The notes under the pieces are model-generated. The model did no database searches and was not told where the DNA came from. It was given only the letters and a program-made list of their open reading frames with translations. Both the position numbers and the translations under genes were made by a program. Below, in pieces: positions 9,140 through 16,702 of a DNA stretch of 55,599 nt (its first letter is position 1; each line of letters opens with the position of its first letter). Source of the stretch: Rhodoplanes serenus (GTDB lineage Bacteria; Pseudomonadota; Alphaproteobacteria; Rhizobiales; Xanthobacteraceae); NCBI GenBank assembly GCA_945893145.1, contig CAMDDZ010000033.1:1-55599 (forward strand), read 5' to 3'.

Positions 9140-9181
9140 TTTATATGGCTGTCCCCTGCCTATTTTAGAAAAGACTTCTCC

Positions 9182-9634
9182 ATGGACGCCATAGACCGCA
9201 AAATCCTCTCCGTTTTGCAGGACGATGCCTCGCTTTCAGTCGCCGAGATCGGCAGCCGCGTCGGCCTGTCGTCCACGCCCTGCTGGAAGCGAATCCAGAA
9301 GCTCGAAGCCGAGGGTGTCATCCTCAAGCGCGTCGCGCTGATCAATCAGGACAAGCTCAACCTCGGCATCACCGTGTTCGTCTCGATCGAGACCGGCGAC
9401 CATTCGCAGGTCTGGCTCGGCAAGTTTGCCGAGACCGTCGGCGCCATGCCCGAGGTGATGGAATTCCACCGCATGGCGGGCGACGTCGATTACATGCTGC
9501 GCGTCGTGGTGCCCGACATCGCCGGCTACGACACGTTCTACAAGAAGCTGATCGCGACGGTTCCGCTGAAAAACGTCACCTCACGCTTTGCGATGGAGCG
9601 GATCAAATCGACGACCGCTCTGCCAATCAATTAA
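9182..9634 (+). CDS. Lrp/AsnC family transcriptional regulator
   Basis: A 150-residue regulator. Residues 1-60 form the winged helix-turn-helix (MDAIDRKILSVLQDDASLSV, SRVGLSSTPCWKRIQKLE), and residues about 65-145 form the RAM/AsnC ligand-binding domain (VPDIAGYDTFYKKL). Proteins of this type bind amino acids and control amino-acid metabolism, usually as octamers. The upstream AT-rich region has a strong Lrp-like box, which suggests autoregulation. A terminator follows directly. Which amino acid it senses is unknown. Confidence 0.93.
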   Translation: MDAIDRKILSVLQDDASLSVAEIGSRVGLSSTPCWKRIQKLEAEGVILKRVALINQDKLNLGITVFVSIETGDHSQVWLGKFAETVGAMPEVMEFHRMAGDVDYMLRVVVPDIAGYDTFYKKLIATVPLKNVTSRFAMERIKSTTALPIN

Positions 9635-9651
9635 CGGCTTACAAGAATCAG

Positions 9652-9687
9652 AAAGCCCGCCGCGATCCATCGGATCGGGCGGGCTTT
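9652..9687 (+). terminator. Rho-independent-like terminator hairpin
   Basis: AAAGCCCGCC with GATCC, a 3-base loop, then the complementary GGATC and GGCGGGCTTT. It follows the Lrp/AsnC stop by 17 bases. The stem is strong, but the T-run is only three bases. It could serve both the regulator and the convergent TadE gene. Confidence 0.7.
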
Positions 9688-9709
9688 CGATTCTCCAGAA
9701 CGCGCCGGT

Positions 9710-10309
9710 TCAGGTCGCGCTGCGCGTCACGGTGTCGGACAGACGCGGGCGCATGTAGATCTGATCCTTCAGCGTCAGCGTGCCCGAGATCAAATAACCG
9801 ATCGTCGGCTTATAGGCGTACTGCACTTCGCTCAAGATCAGCGAGGTGCTGGGGACGTTCAGCGCCGCCGGCAACGTCACAGTCGAGCCCTTGGTGCGGG
9901 CGGTGCCATTGAGCGTGTCGCTCCAGGACACCGTCGCTTTGCCGGTCGCGTCGATGCTGATGCACGAGACCACGACCTTGAGATTGGTGACCGAGTACGG
10001 CGCCATCACCGCGGACGACGCGTTGAGCGAGTTGGTCATATCGGCGTTGGTGACGTTCGACGCCTGGGACACCAAGTCCGCCACGGTGCGCGTCGTCAGC
10101 GTCACCTTGCGGTCGGCGGCGATGCCCTGCGAGAGCTCCACCGAACCGAGATAAAGCGTGACCATCAGCGGCAGCAGCATGGCGAACTCGACCGCCGACA
10201 TGCCGCGCTCGTCACCCGCCAAGCGCCCAACCGGACGGCAGAAGCGCCGGGCGGTGAGGATGGTGCGATCGATCGCTGAACTCATGATGCGTTTCATGGT
10301 GCGTCTCAC
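9710..10309 (-). CDS. TadE-family pilus assembly protein (second gene)
   Basis: A 199-residue TadE/TadG-like minor pseudopilin. After a basic N-terminus it has GDERGMSAVEFAMLLPLMV, in which the glycine before a hydrophobic helix with glutamate at +5/+6 is the prepilin-like signature. The rest is a periplasmic domain. A GTG at 10309 overlaps the stop of the preceding TadE gene by 4 bases; an ATG at 10297 is an alternative. It should act with the Tad secretion machine encoded downstream on the other strand. Confidence 0.85.
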   Translation of the reverse strand: MRRTMKRIMSSAIDRTILTARRFCRPVGRLAGDERGMSAVEFAMLLPLMVTLYLGSVELSQGIAADRKVTLTTRTVADLVSQASNVTNADMTNSLNASSAVMAPYSVTNLKVVVSCISIDATGKATVSWSDTLNGTARTKGSTVTLPAALNVPSTSLILSEVQYAYKPTIGYLISGTLTLKDQIYMRPRLSDTVTRSAT

Positions 10310-10875
10310 TGATACGGTTCGTTACGGAACGCGACGGTGGACATCAGCAGGCGCTTGCTGCCCGAAGTGTCGGCCAGGTTGAGCCCAAGCAGCGACACAT
10401 AGACCGGCCACTGATACATCAGCCGAACCACCACGATGTCGCCCGGGCCGCCCGGCGTGTAGCCGAAGCTGCTGGTGTCGAAGGCGCCGCTGGTGATCGG
10501 CTTGGCGGTGCTGATGCTGGCGAACGTCGTGTAGCTCTTCACATCGACGTACATGCTGCCGGAGCAATTGAACAAGCCATAGATCTTGTTGCAGACCGCG
10601 GTTTTGAACTGGGCCTGGTTATAGCCCTGGGTCTGCGCCTGGCCGGTCATGATCAACCGGGCGCTGTCGTAGGCGGCCGTCTCCAGCGCCTGACCGGCGA
10701 AGAACACGATCGCGGTTTCCATGATGGCGAAGACGACCGCCAGGAACGGCGCCGCGATCAGGCCGAATTCAACCGCAGCCGAGCCGTCCTTATCGCGGAA
10801 CAGACGACGCGCCGCCGTATATCCGCAAACCCGCTTCATGCCGCTGACAAGCTTCGTTCGCATATTACCGTGCAT
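10306..10875 (-). CDS. TadE-family pilus assembly protein (first gene)
   Basis: A 189-residue TadE-like protein with KDGSAAVEFGLIAAPFLAVV as the prepilin-type helix, followed by a periplasmic domain with two cysteines (VCNKI, FNCSG). The ATG at 10875 is chosen; 10863 is also possible. It overlaps the second TadE gene by 4 bases, so the two form an operon and their products probably work as a pair of minor pilins or pilus-tip proteins. Confidence 0.85.
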   Translation of the reverse strand: MHGNMRTKLVSGMKRVCGYTAARRLFRDKDGSAAVEFGLIAAPFLAVVFAIMETAIVFFAGQALETAAYDSARLIMTGQAQTQGYNQAQFKTAVCNKIYGLFNCSGSMYVDVKSYTTFASISTAKPITSGAFDTSSFGYTPGGPGDIVVVRLMYQWPVYVSLLGLNLADTSGSKRLLMSTVAFRNEPYQ

Positions 10876-11077
10876 GGCCAAGCACCCGATCTCCGGCGTC
10901 GTGAATGCGCCGATGAGTGCTGGGTTCTAGCAAAGACGTGTTTGCGAAATATTGTAGCCATCGCACGCAATCGTGCGGGTTGTGTTGACCGGCTGCTAAC
11001 CAAGTTCGCCAGCGCTTGGCGCAATTTGCGGCTTGCGCCGGAACCGCCGGCCGCCAGTCTCTATTAGTACAGAGGGC

Positions 11078-11602
11078 CTAGCGCGAAGCCGCCGCGGCCT
11101 GCGTGCCCTGCGCCTGCAGGTTCAGGGTGCCGGTCTGGGTCAGCGTGGTGGTGAAGTAAGCCGCCGAGTCGCCGAGCACGATGCGGCGCTCGCAATTCGG
11201 CATACAGCTATAAGACTCGCGCTCAACGCCGCGAAACACCACGACGACCTGATCGCGCGGGCCTTGTACCGCGACCTTATGATCCATCAGCACGGCGCCG
11301 GTGCGATCGAGCGCCATCACATTGGTGGTGCCATAGCCCTTGCCGGTGACCACCAAAATGCCGCCCGGCTGTACCGAAACGTCGGCGACAAGAGGATTGC
11401 CCACCACCAGCGTCGCCGTCTGCGGCGGAAGCCGCAGCAGCTTGGCTTCATCGAGATAGACCAGGATGGGCTCTTTTGCCGGCGGGGTGGGACTGGCCGC
11501 CAGCGCTGCGCGCTCCGGCGTGCTCGCTGCAAGTAAAAGGGCCACAAGCGGCAAGGCCATCGATAGCCTCGCACGGCGAACGCAATACGCAACCAACGCC
11601 AT
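11078..11602 (-). CDS. Pilus assembly protein with secretin N-domain (CpaC-like fragment domain)
   Basis: A 174-residue exported protein. A signal peptide covers residues 1-33, ending near ERAALAAS. The body resembles the N-terminal domain of CpaC/RcpA secretins (LRLPPQTATLVVGNPLVADV, GYGTTNVMALD), which also occurs at residues about 45-125 of the true secretin at 14481-15932. It lacks a secretin domain, so it may be a periplasmic accessory of the Tad channel. The ATG at 11602 follows a GGAGAG ribosome-binding site. It is divergent from the pilin gene. Confidence 0.8.
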   Translation of the reverse strand: MALVAYCVRRARLSMALPLVALLLAASTPERAALAASPTPPAKEPILVYLDEAKLLRLPPQTATLVVGNPLVADVSVQPGGILVVTGKGYGTTNVMALDRTGAVLMDHKVAVQGPRDQVVVVFRGVERESYSCMPNCERRIVLGDSAAYFTTTLTQTGTLNLQAQGTQAAAASR

Positions 11603-12069
11603 CGCAACTCTCCGCACGCCTTTACAGGTACACACTCGACGGCCTGAACGAACGCAGCCGCCGTCACCGCAACACACCAGCGATTTGACGAGAAAATGGT
11701 GAATGAACTGCAAAGGCCAGCGGCCGGTGCCGGATTGGTTGAGAAAATGGCAATCGCACACAAGACCGCCGCATCACATCGGTCGGTGCGGCTCGTTTGC
11801 GCCGGCGCGCGGCGCAGCGATCAATTTTTCCTCAGCACTTGTTCTCTAGCGTCCGCGCTAGCGTCGCATTCCACGTTTCCTTTCACGTGTTTCCGATACG
11901 TATTTTTTAACCACGATTGCGATCGCCGCCGAAGCGTCGTGTTTCTCCGGTCGAATTAACCTCGCCGCAAGATGGGCTTGTTAGGTTCCCGCATGGTCCG
12001 GATCGGCCGGCCATAACGGCCGCTAGGGCCAGCTCAGACAGCCACGTGTGGACCTTTAAGGAGCCTAAA
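11603..12069. promoter_or_regulatory. Divergent regulatory region of the Tad/Flp locus
   Basis: A 467-base region with no convincing gene between the divergent secretin-N gene and the first pilin. It contains AT-rich TATTTTTTAACCACG at 11901-11915. The TTAACCACG motif recurs before cpaB (13530-13538) and, inverted, before the third pilin (54485-54493), and resembles the CtrA half-site TTAACCAT. Confidence 0.5.
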
Positions 12070-12234
12070 ATGAAGAACCTCGTTTCGCGTTTTGTGAAGG
12101 ATGAGTCCGGTGCGACCGCCATCGAGTATGGCCTGATCGCTGCGGGCATCTCGGTTGCCATTATCGCCGTCGTGCAGGGCCTCGGCTCCAAGCTGAAGAC
12201 CACCTTCACGTCGGTTCAGAACGCCCTCAACTAA
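12070..12234 (+). CDS. flp: Flp-type IVb pilin
   Basis: A 54-residue prepilin. The leader MKNLVSRFVKDESG is followed by ATAIEYGLIAAGIS, the Flp signature with Glu and Tyr at +5 and +6 after the processing site, and then a hydrophobic helix and a short tail ending SVQNALN. AAGGAG lies 6 bases before the ATG. It should be processed by CpaA (12819-13316) and polymerised by the Tad machine. The C-terminal 40 residues are almost identical in the pilins at 12458 and 54207. A strong terminator follows, so it is probably expressed at a higher level than the assembly genes. Confidence 0.96.
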   Translation: MKNLVSRFVKDESGATAIEYGLIAAGISVAIIAVVQGLGSKLKTTFTSVQNALN

Positions 12235-12258
12235 GCGCGTTCTACCAGACAGGTACGG

Positions 12259-12293
12259 AAGGCTCCGGCAGTGTCCGGAGCCTTTTCGTTTTT
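12259..12293 (+). terminator. Rho-independent terminator of the first pilin gene
   Basis: AAGGCTCCGG (12259-12268) and CCGGAGCCTT (12275-12284) form a 10-bp stem with a 6-base loop, followed by TTCGTTTTT. A classic terminator placed 25 bases after the pilin stop. Confidence 0.9.
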
Positions 12294-12457
12294 GCCGCCC
12301 CGCACCACGCGGCGAAGCCGCGAATTACCGACAATAATCCGGCTAAATCCGAGAGTTCCCCGTTACACCTATTTCAACTTTGACACTTAGGTTCCGCCTG
12401 CTCCCGGCAATTGCCGGACAACACAGAAGTCAGAAAAGCCAGGCAGGAGAAAACCAC

Positions 12458-12619
12458 ATGTCCATGTTCCTTCGCTTCATTCGTGACGAAAAGGGCGCCA
12501 CCGCCATCGAGTACGGCCTGATTGCGGCCGGCATTTCGGTGGCGATCATTGCGGTCGTCCAGGGCCTCGGGTCCAAGCTCAACACCACGTTCACGTCGGT
12601 ACAGAACGCGCTGAACTAA
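12458..12619 (+). CDS. flp: Flp-type IVb pilin, second copy
   Basis: A 53-residue prepilin. The leader MSMFLRFIRDEKG is followed by ATAIEYGLIAAGIS and the same tail as the first pilin, with N for K at one position. AGGAGA lies 8 bases before the ATG at 12458. The conserved mature part and divergent leader suggest recent duplication with gene conversion or strong selection on the mature pilin. It has its own terminator. Confidence 0.96.
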   Translation: MSMFLRFIRDEKGATAIEYGLIAAGISVAIIAVVQGLGSKLNTTFTSVQNALN

Positions 12620-12639
12620 ATCGCGTTCCCGCCGCCGTA

Positions 12640-12712
12640 AGCGCGTTCACGCGCGTCCGCCAGCGCGTTTACGCGCGTCTTTGACGCGCTATGGACGCGC
12701 TATGGGCGGCGA
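12640..12712. repeat. GCGCGT palindromic repeat, tandem copies
   Basis: AAGCGCGTTCACGCGCGTC, then AGCGCGTTTACGCGCGTC, then TGACGCGCTATGGACGCGCTATGG: overlapping short palindromes. The same module occurs at about 7066-7085, 52541-52574 and 55557-55590, so it is a dispersed genomic element. Confidence 0.7.
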
Positions 12713-12717
12713 TCCTT

Positions 12718-12768
12718 GCGACCGCACCGGCGGGGGCCGCACGCCCCGGCCGGTGCGGTTCGCTTTTT
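12718..12768 (+). terminator. Rho-independent terminator of the second pilin gene
   Basis: GCGACCGCACCGGC and GCCGGTGCGGTTCGC form a long stem around a GC-rich loop, followed by TTTTTAA. It ends the pilin transcript and sits just before cpaA. Confidence 0.75.
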
Positions 12769-12818
12769 AACGAAGCCGAAAGGCGATATTAAACTCCGCG
12801 TCGTATGAGCGTCGGTTG

Positions 12819-13316
12819 ATGACCGATGCAATCCGGCTCCTGCTGTTTCCCGCGCTGATGGCTTTTGCAGCCTCCAGCGACCTTTTCTCTATGACCATCT
12901 CCAACCGAGTATCGCTGCTGCTGGTGGTTGGATTTTTTACGCTCGCGTTCTGGAGCGGCATGACCCCGATGGACGTGCTGTATCACGTGGGCGCAGCCTT
13001 CGCGGTGTTGACCGTCACGTTCACGTTCTTCGCGCGCGGCTGGATTGGCGGCGGCGATGCCAAGCTTGCGGCCGCGACCGCGCTTTGGCTCGGCTTCGAT
13101 TTTCTGTTGCCTTATGTGCTCTACGCCTCGATTTTCGGCGGCATCCTGACGTTTGCGGTGATCCGCTTCCGGATCATGCCGCTGCCGGAATGGCTCGGAA
13201 AACACGATTGGGTCCGGCGTCTGCACCGCCTCGACGCCGGCGTGCCCTATGGCATCGCGCTCGCCGCTGCGGCGCTGCTGATCTATCCGGACACCGCCTG
13301 GATGCGGCTCGGCTAG
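12819..13316 (+). CDS. cpaA: Prepilin peptidase CpaA/TadV
   Basis: A 165-residue type IV leader peptidase of the short Tad kind. The two catalytic aspartates are in FAASSDLFSMTISN (about residue 22) and GGGDAKL (about residue 74, the GxGD motif). About six hydrophobic segments place it in the inner membrane. It cleaves and so matures the Flp pilins and probably the TadE-like proteins. The ATG at 12819 is preferred over a TTG one codon earlier. The stop codon lies inside the 42-bp palindrome at 13313-13354. Confidence 0.95.
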   Translation: MTDAIRLLLFPALMAFAASSDLFSMTISNRVSLLLVVGFFTLAFWSGMTPMDVLYHVGAAFAVLTVTFTFFARGWIGGGDAKLAAATALWLGFDFLLPYVLYASIFGGILTFAVIRFRIMPLPEWLGKHDWVRRLHRLDAGVPYGIALAAAALLIYPDTAWMRLG

Positions 13317-13354
13317 AGTCTGGTCCGATTCACGTGAATCGGACCAGACTCTAG
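13313..13354. repeat. Perfect 42-bp palindrome at the cpaA stop codon
   Basis: CTAGAGTCTGGTCCGATTCAC is followed by its exact reverse complement, centred at 13333/13334. The cpaA stop TAG (13314-13316) lies inside it. A related palindrome with GACTGATCC arms is at 37135-37171. Both are joined to the GAGCATGATC repeat by AGCGTCTTGTTT. Confidence 0.85.
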
Positions 13355-13364
13355 CGTCTTGTTT

Positions 13365-13413
13365 GAGCATGATCTTTGCCGAAAACCGGTTCCCACTTTT
13401 CGGGATCATGCTC
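13365..13413. repeat. Dispersed imperfect palindrome, GAGCATGATC family
   Basis: It begins GAGCATGATCTTTGCCGAAA and ends CGGGATCATGCTC, with ACCGGTTCCCAC in the centre. Other copies lie at 30082-30130, 30812-30883, 33605-33677 and, decayed, about 37081-37122. The family is common in intergenic DNA of Bradyrhizobium-like genomes. Confidence 0.85.
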
Positions 13414-13656
13414 TAAGCCGCGAATTCATCGAACGGCTTATTCGGCAAGCGCGCGATGCGGCGCGGCAGCGTCCTGTTTACTCCGGTTGGGCCGGCAACG
13501 CATTTTTAACCGCATTTGGATACGGCCCGTTAACCACGAATTGACCTTTAGCTGTTGAAATCCATAAGCGCGAACACAGGCACCAAAGTGCGTCACTAGG
13601 TGAGCCAAGACGGCCTGTTCGGCCGTTATGTCCCGTAGCAGAGTGAGTGAAGCGTT
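13414..13656 (+). promoter_or_regulatory. cpaB upstream region with paired TTAACC sites
   Basis: TTAACCG (13506-13512) and TTAACCACG (13530-13538) lie in an AT-rich patch 120-150 bases before cpaB. Similar TTAACC boxes lie before the first and third pilins and before tadD. This fits a common regulator such as CtrA, which binds TTAA-type half-sites and controls pilin genes in Caulobacter. No gene is seen here. Confidence 0.45.
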
Positions 13657-14460
13657 ATGAAAGCTGCGCGTCTTGTTGTGCTGGGTGTCGCTCTTCTTGC
13701 AGGCGGCATTGCCGCCTTTCTGGTCGCCGGTGGCGAGGACGAGAAGAAAGAGGTTGTGGCGGCACCGCCACCGCCCGTCGTCAAATTCGAAACCGTCGAT
13801 GTGCTGATCGCCAATCGCGACATCGGCATGGGCGTTGCGGTTTCGCCCCAGGATCTCGATTGGCAGGCATGGCCGGCGGCCACAACCGGCCCCAGCTACG
13901 TGACCCGAAGGGACCGGCCCAGCGCCATCGAGGACTTTACGGGGTCCATCACGCGCGCGCCATTCACGGCCGGCGAGCCGATCCGCGAAGCCAAGCTGAT
14001 CAAGGCGAACGGCGCCGCCGGTTTCATGGCCGCCATCCTGCCGTCTGGCATGCGGGCAGTTTCGACTGAAATCTCCCCGGAAACCGGCGCCGGCGGCTTT
14101 ATCCTGCCGAACGATCGCGTCGATGTGATCCTGACCAAGCGCCCCAATCGCGACGCCGCCGACAAGCAAGGCGAAACCGCCAACAGCGAAACGATCCTGA
14201 TCAACGTGCGCGTCCTCGCCATCGACCAGACGGTCGAGGAGAAGGGCGGTCAGCGCGTGGTGGTCGGCAAGACCGCCACCCTAGAGCTTCTGCCGCGCCA
14301 GGCTGAGACGCTCGCGCTCTCCCGCCAGCTCGGCGTGCTGTCGCTTGCGCTGCGGAGCCTGCTCGACGCCAGTAAAACCGAGCCTGTCGCGGATGACAAG
14401 AACGAGCGCAAGACCGGCATCAACACTGTTCGTTACGGCGCAAGCACCACATCGAAATGA
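13657..14460 (+). CDS. cpaB: Flp pilus assembly protein CpaB/RcpC
   Basis: A 267-residue periplasmic protein with an N-terminal membrane anchor (ARLVVLGVALLAGGIAAFLV). A SAF domain at about residues 48-115 (VDVLIANRDIGMGVAVSPQD) is followed by the RcpC/CpaB domain (MRAVSTEISPETGAGGFILP, NDRVDVILT). It supports the secretin CpaC in the outer-membrane channel. It is the first gene of the cpaB-tadC operon and overlaps the possible upstream start of cpaC by 4 bases. Confidence 0.95.
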   Translation: MKAARLVVLGVALLAGGIAAFLVAGGEDEKKEVVAAPPPPVVKFETVDVLIANRDIGMGVAVSPQDLDWQAWPAATTGPSYVTRRDRPSAIEDFTGSITRAPFTAGEPIREAKLIKANGAAGFMAAILPSGMRAVSTEISPETGAGGFILPNDRVDVILTKRPNRDAADKQGETANSETILINVRVLAIDQTVEEKGGQRVVVGKTATLELLPRQAETLALSRQLGVLSLALRSLLDASKTEPVADDKNERKTGINTVRYGASTTSK

Positions 14461-14480
14461 ATTTTCAAAGGGGTCACCGC

Positions 14481-15932
14481 ATGACGAAAGCGACGCTCAT
14501 CCGCACCGCAGCTTTGGCGGCGCTACTCGTCACGTCCGGACTCCTCGCCGCCGCACCAACCCTGGCGGCCGAGCCGCCGATCCCGCAGCGCGGCACGGCG
14601 ATCTCCGTCACCGGCGACGCCGCGACGCAGTTCATCCCGCTCGGCGTCGGCAAAAGCGTGGTGATCGATCTGCCGCGCGACGCCAAAGACGTGCTGGTGG
14701 CCGACCCCAAGATCGCCAACGCGGTCGTGCGCACCTCGCGCCGCGCCTATTTGATCGGCGTCGCGCTCGGACAGACCAACGTATTTTTCTTCGACGCCGA
14801 GGGCCGGCAAATCGCGGGCTTCGACATCGCAGTGACCCGCGATCTTCAAGGCATGCGCACCGCGCTCAAGCGCCTGCTGCCCGATTCCGACATCAAAGTG
14901 GACGGTATGGCCGACGGCGTGATGATTTCAGGCTCGGTCGGCAGTCCCTCAGAATCACAGCAGGCCTACGATCTCGCTGTTCGTCTGGCCGGCGACGTCA
15001 CCAAGGTGGTCAATGCCATCTCGGTCCGCGGCCGCGATCAGGTGATGCTCAAGGTGACGGTCGCCGAGGTTCAGCGCGACGTCATCAAGCAGCTCGGCAT
15101 CGATCTCAGCGGCGCGCTGACGCGCGGCACCACCGTGCTCGACTTCAACAACGCCAACCCGTTTCCGGTGCTCGGTCAGGCGCTGGTGAATTCCAACACG
15201 GTCACCGGCACCTGGAACGCCGTCAGCGCGACACTGCGCGCGATGGAACGCGCGGGCATCATTCGCACGCTGGCCGAGCCGAACCTCACCGCGATCTCGG
15301 GTGAAACCGCGAACTTCCTCGCGGGCGGCGAATTCCCAATTCCCGCAGGCTTCACCTGCGACCCGACGACCCGCAACTGTCAAACCCAGATCCAGTTCAA
15401 GAAGTTTGGCGTGGGCTTGAACTTTACGCCGGTGGTGCTGTCCGAGGGCCGCATCAGCCTCAAGGTGCTGACCGAAGTATCCGAGCTGTCGAACGAAAAC
15501 GCGCTCACCCTGGTGCAGTCGATCAGCTCGAGCCAGACCACCACCCTGACCATCCCGTCGATCAAGACCCGCCGGGCGGAAACCACCGTCGAAATTCCCT
15601 CCGGCGGCGCGCTCGCCATGGCGGGCATGATCCAGGAGCAGACCAAGCAGCAGATCAACGGCATGCCGGGCCTGATGAACGTCCCGGTGCTCGGTCAGCT
15701 GTTCAAAAGCCGCGACTACATCAACCGCCAGAGCGAACTGGTGGTGATCGTCACGCCTTACATCGTACGCGCGGTGGCGCAGAAGGACCTGTCGAAGCCC
15801 GACGACGGCTTCGCCGACGCATCCGATATGTCGTCCAGTCTGCTCGGCCGCCTCAACCGCCTCTACGGCACGCCCGGCGCCACCAACCCGCAGCAGACCT
15901 ATCGCGGCAACTACGGCTTCATTCTCGATTGA
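14481..15932 (+). CDS. cpaC: Secretin CpaC/RcpA of the Tad pilus
   Basis: A 483-residue outer-membrane secretin. A signal peptide (MTKATLIRTAALAALL to TLAAEP) is followed by an N-domain at about residues 45-120, a BON-like region, and the secretin domain at about residues 225-425, with the typical EIPSGGALAMAGMI and SELVVIVTPYIV motifs. AAAGGGG before the ATG at 14481 favours this start over the ATG at 14457 that overlaps cpaB. It forms the channel for the Flp pilus. Confidence 0.96.
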   Translation: MTKATLIRTAALAALLVTSGLLAAAPTLAAEPPIPQRGTAISVTGDAATQFIPLGVGKSVVIDLPRDAKDVLVADPKIANAVVRTSRRAYLIGVALGQTNVFFFDAEGRQIAGFDIAVTRDLQGMRTALKRLLPDSDIKVDGMADGVMISGSVGSPSESQQAYDLAVRLAGDVTKVVNAISVRGRDQVMLKVTVAEVQRDVIKQLGIDLSGALTRGTTVLDFNNANPFPVLGQALVNSNTVTGTWNAVSATLRAMERAGIIRTLAEPNLTAISGETANFLAGGEFPIPAGFTCDPTTRNCQTQIQFKKFGVGLNFTPVVLSEGRISLKVLTEVSELSNENALTLVQSISSSQTTTLTIPSIKTRRAETTVEIPSGGALAMAGMIQEQTKQQINGMPGLMNVPVLGQLFKSRDYINRQSELVVIVTPYIVRAVAQKDLSKPDDGFADASDMSSSLLGRLNRLYGTPGATNPQQTYRGNYGFILD

Positions 15933-15955
15933 TGGACGCGACCAGGAGACGATCG

Positions 15956-16702
15956 ATGCACTGTCAACACATGGCGATCGCAAGCCGTCGCGCGGCCCGA
16001 GGCCTCGCGTTACGGGGTCTGCTGATCGCCGGCATCGCGGTCACGGTTGCGGGCTGCAACACGACCGCGAAGGACACCACCGGGAGCGTCCCGAACGACT
16101 ACCGCCAGCGCCATCCGATCGCGCTGAAGGAAGGAACGCGCTCGCTCGAAATCTTCGTCGGCTCCGGCCGCGGCGGTCTCACGCCGACGCAGCGCGCGGA
16201 GGTGCTCGCCTTCGCCCAGAACTGGCAGCGCGAGGGCACCGGCGGTCTGGTCATCGACCGGCCGGTTGGCTCGCCGAACGAGCGCGCCGCCATGGATACG
16301 TTGCGGCAAGTGGTTTCGATCCTGCAGGCTGCGGGCATCCCGAGTTACGGCATCGCCGTGCGCCCCTATCAGCCGCCGGGCAATAAGCTGGCGACGATAC
16401 GGCTCAATCACCCGCAGATCGTCGCCCAGGCCGGTCCCTGTGGCCTGTGGCCGGAGGACCTCGGCCCTACCTACGACCCGTCGCACTACGAGAACAAGCC
16501 GTACTGGAATCTTGGCTGCGCGACGCAACGCAATCTCGCGTCCCAAGTCGCCAGCCCGGCCGACCTGGCGCAGCCGCGTGCGGAAGCGCCGGTCTATACC
16601 GCCAAGCGCACCTTCGGCACCGACAAGTGGCGCAGGGGTGAGAGCCCGGCGACGGTTTATCCGGATACCCAGAAGGGCGCGATCAGCGATTTGGGCAAAT
16701 GA
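15956..16702 (+). CDS. cpaD: Tad pilus lipoprotein CpaD
   Basis: A 248-residue lipoprotein. A signal segment ends in the lipobox VTVAGC (cysteine about residue 34). The body has the CpaD features: SGRGGLTPTQRAEVLAFAQ, then the cysteine-containing GPCGLWPEDLG and LGCATQRNLASQVASPADL. CAGGAG before the ATG at 15956 favours it over the ATG at 15932. CpaD is an outer-membrane-linked partner or pilot of the secretin. The stop overlaps the cpaE start (ATGA). Confidence 0.94.
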   Translation: MHCQHMAIASRRAARGLALRGLLIAGIAVTVAGCNTTAKDTTGSVPNDYRQRHPIALKEGTRSLEIFVGSGRGGLTPTQRAEVLAFAQNWQREGTGGLVIDRPVGSPNERAAMDTLRQVVSILQAAGIPSYGIAVRPYQPPGNKLATIRLNHPQIVAQAGPCGLWPEDLGPTYDPSHYENKPYWNLGCATQRNLASQVASPADLAQPRAEAPVYTAKRTFGTDKWRRGESPATVYPDTQKGAISDLGK

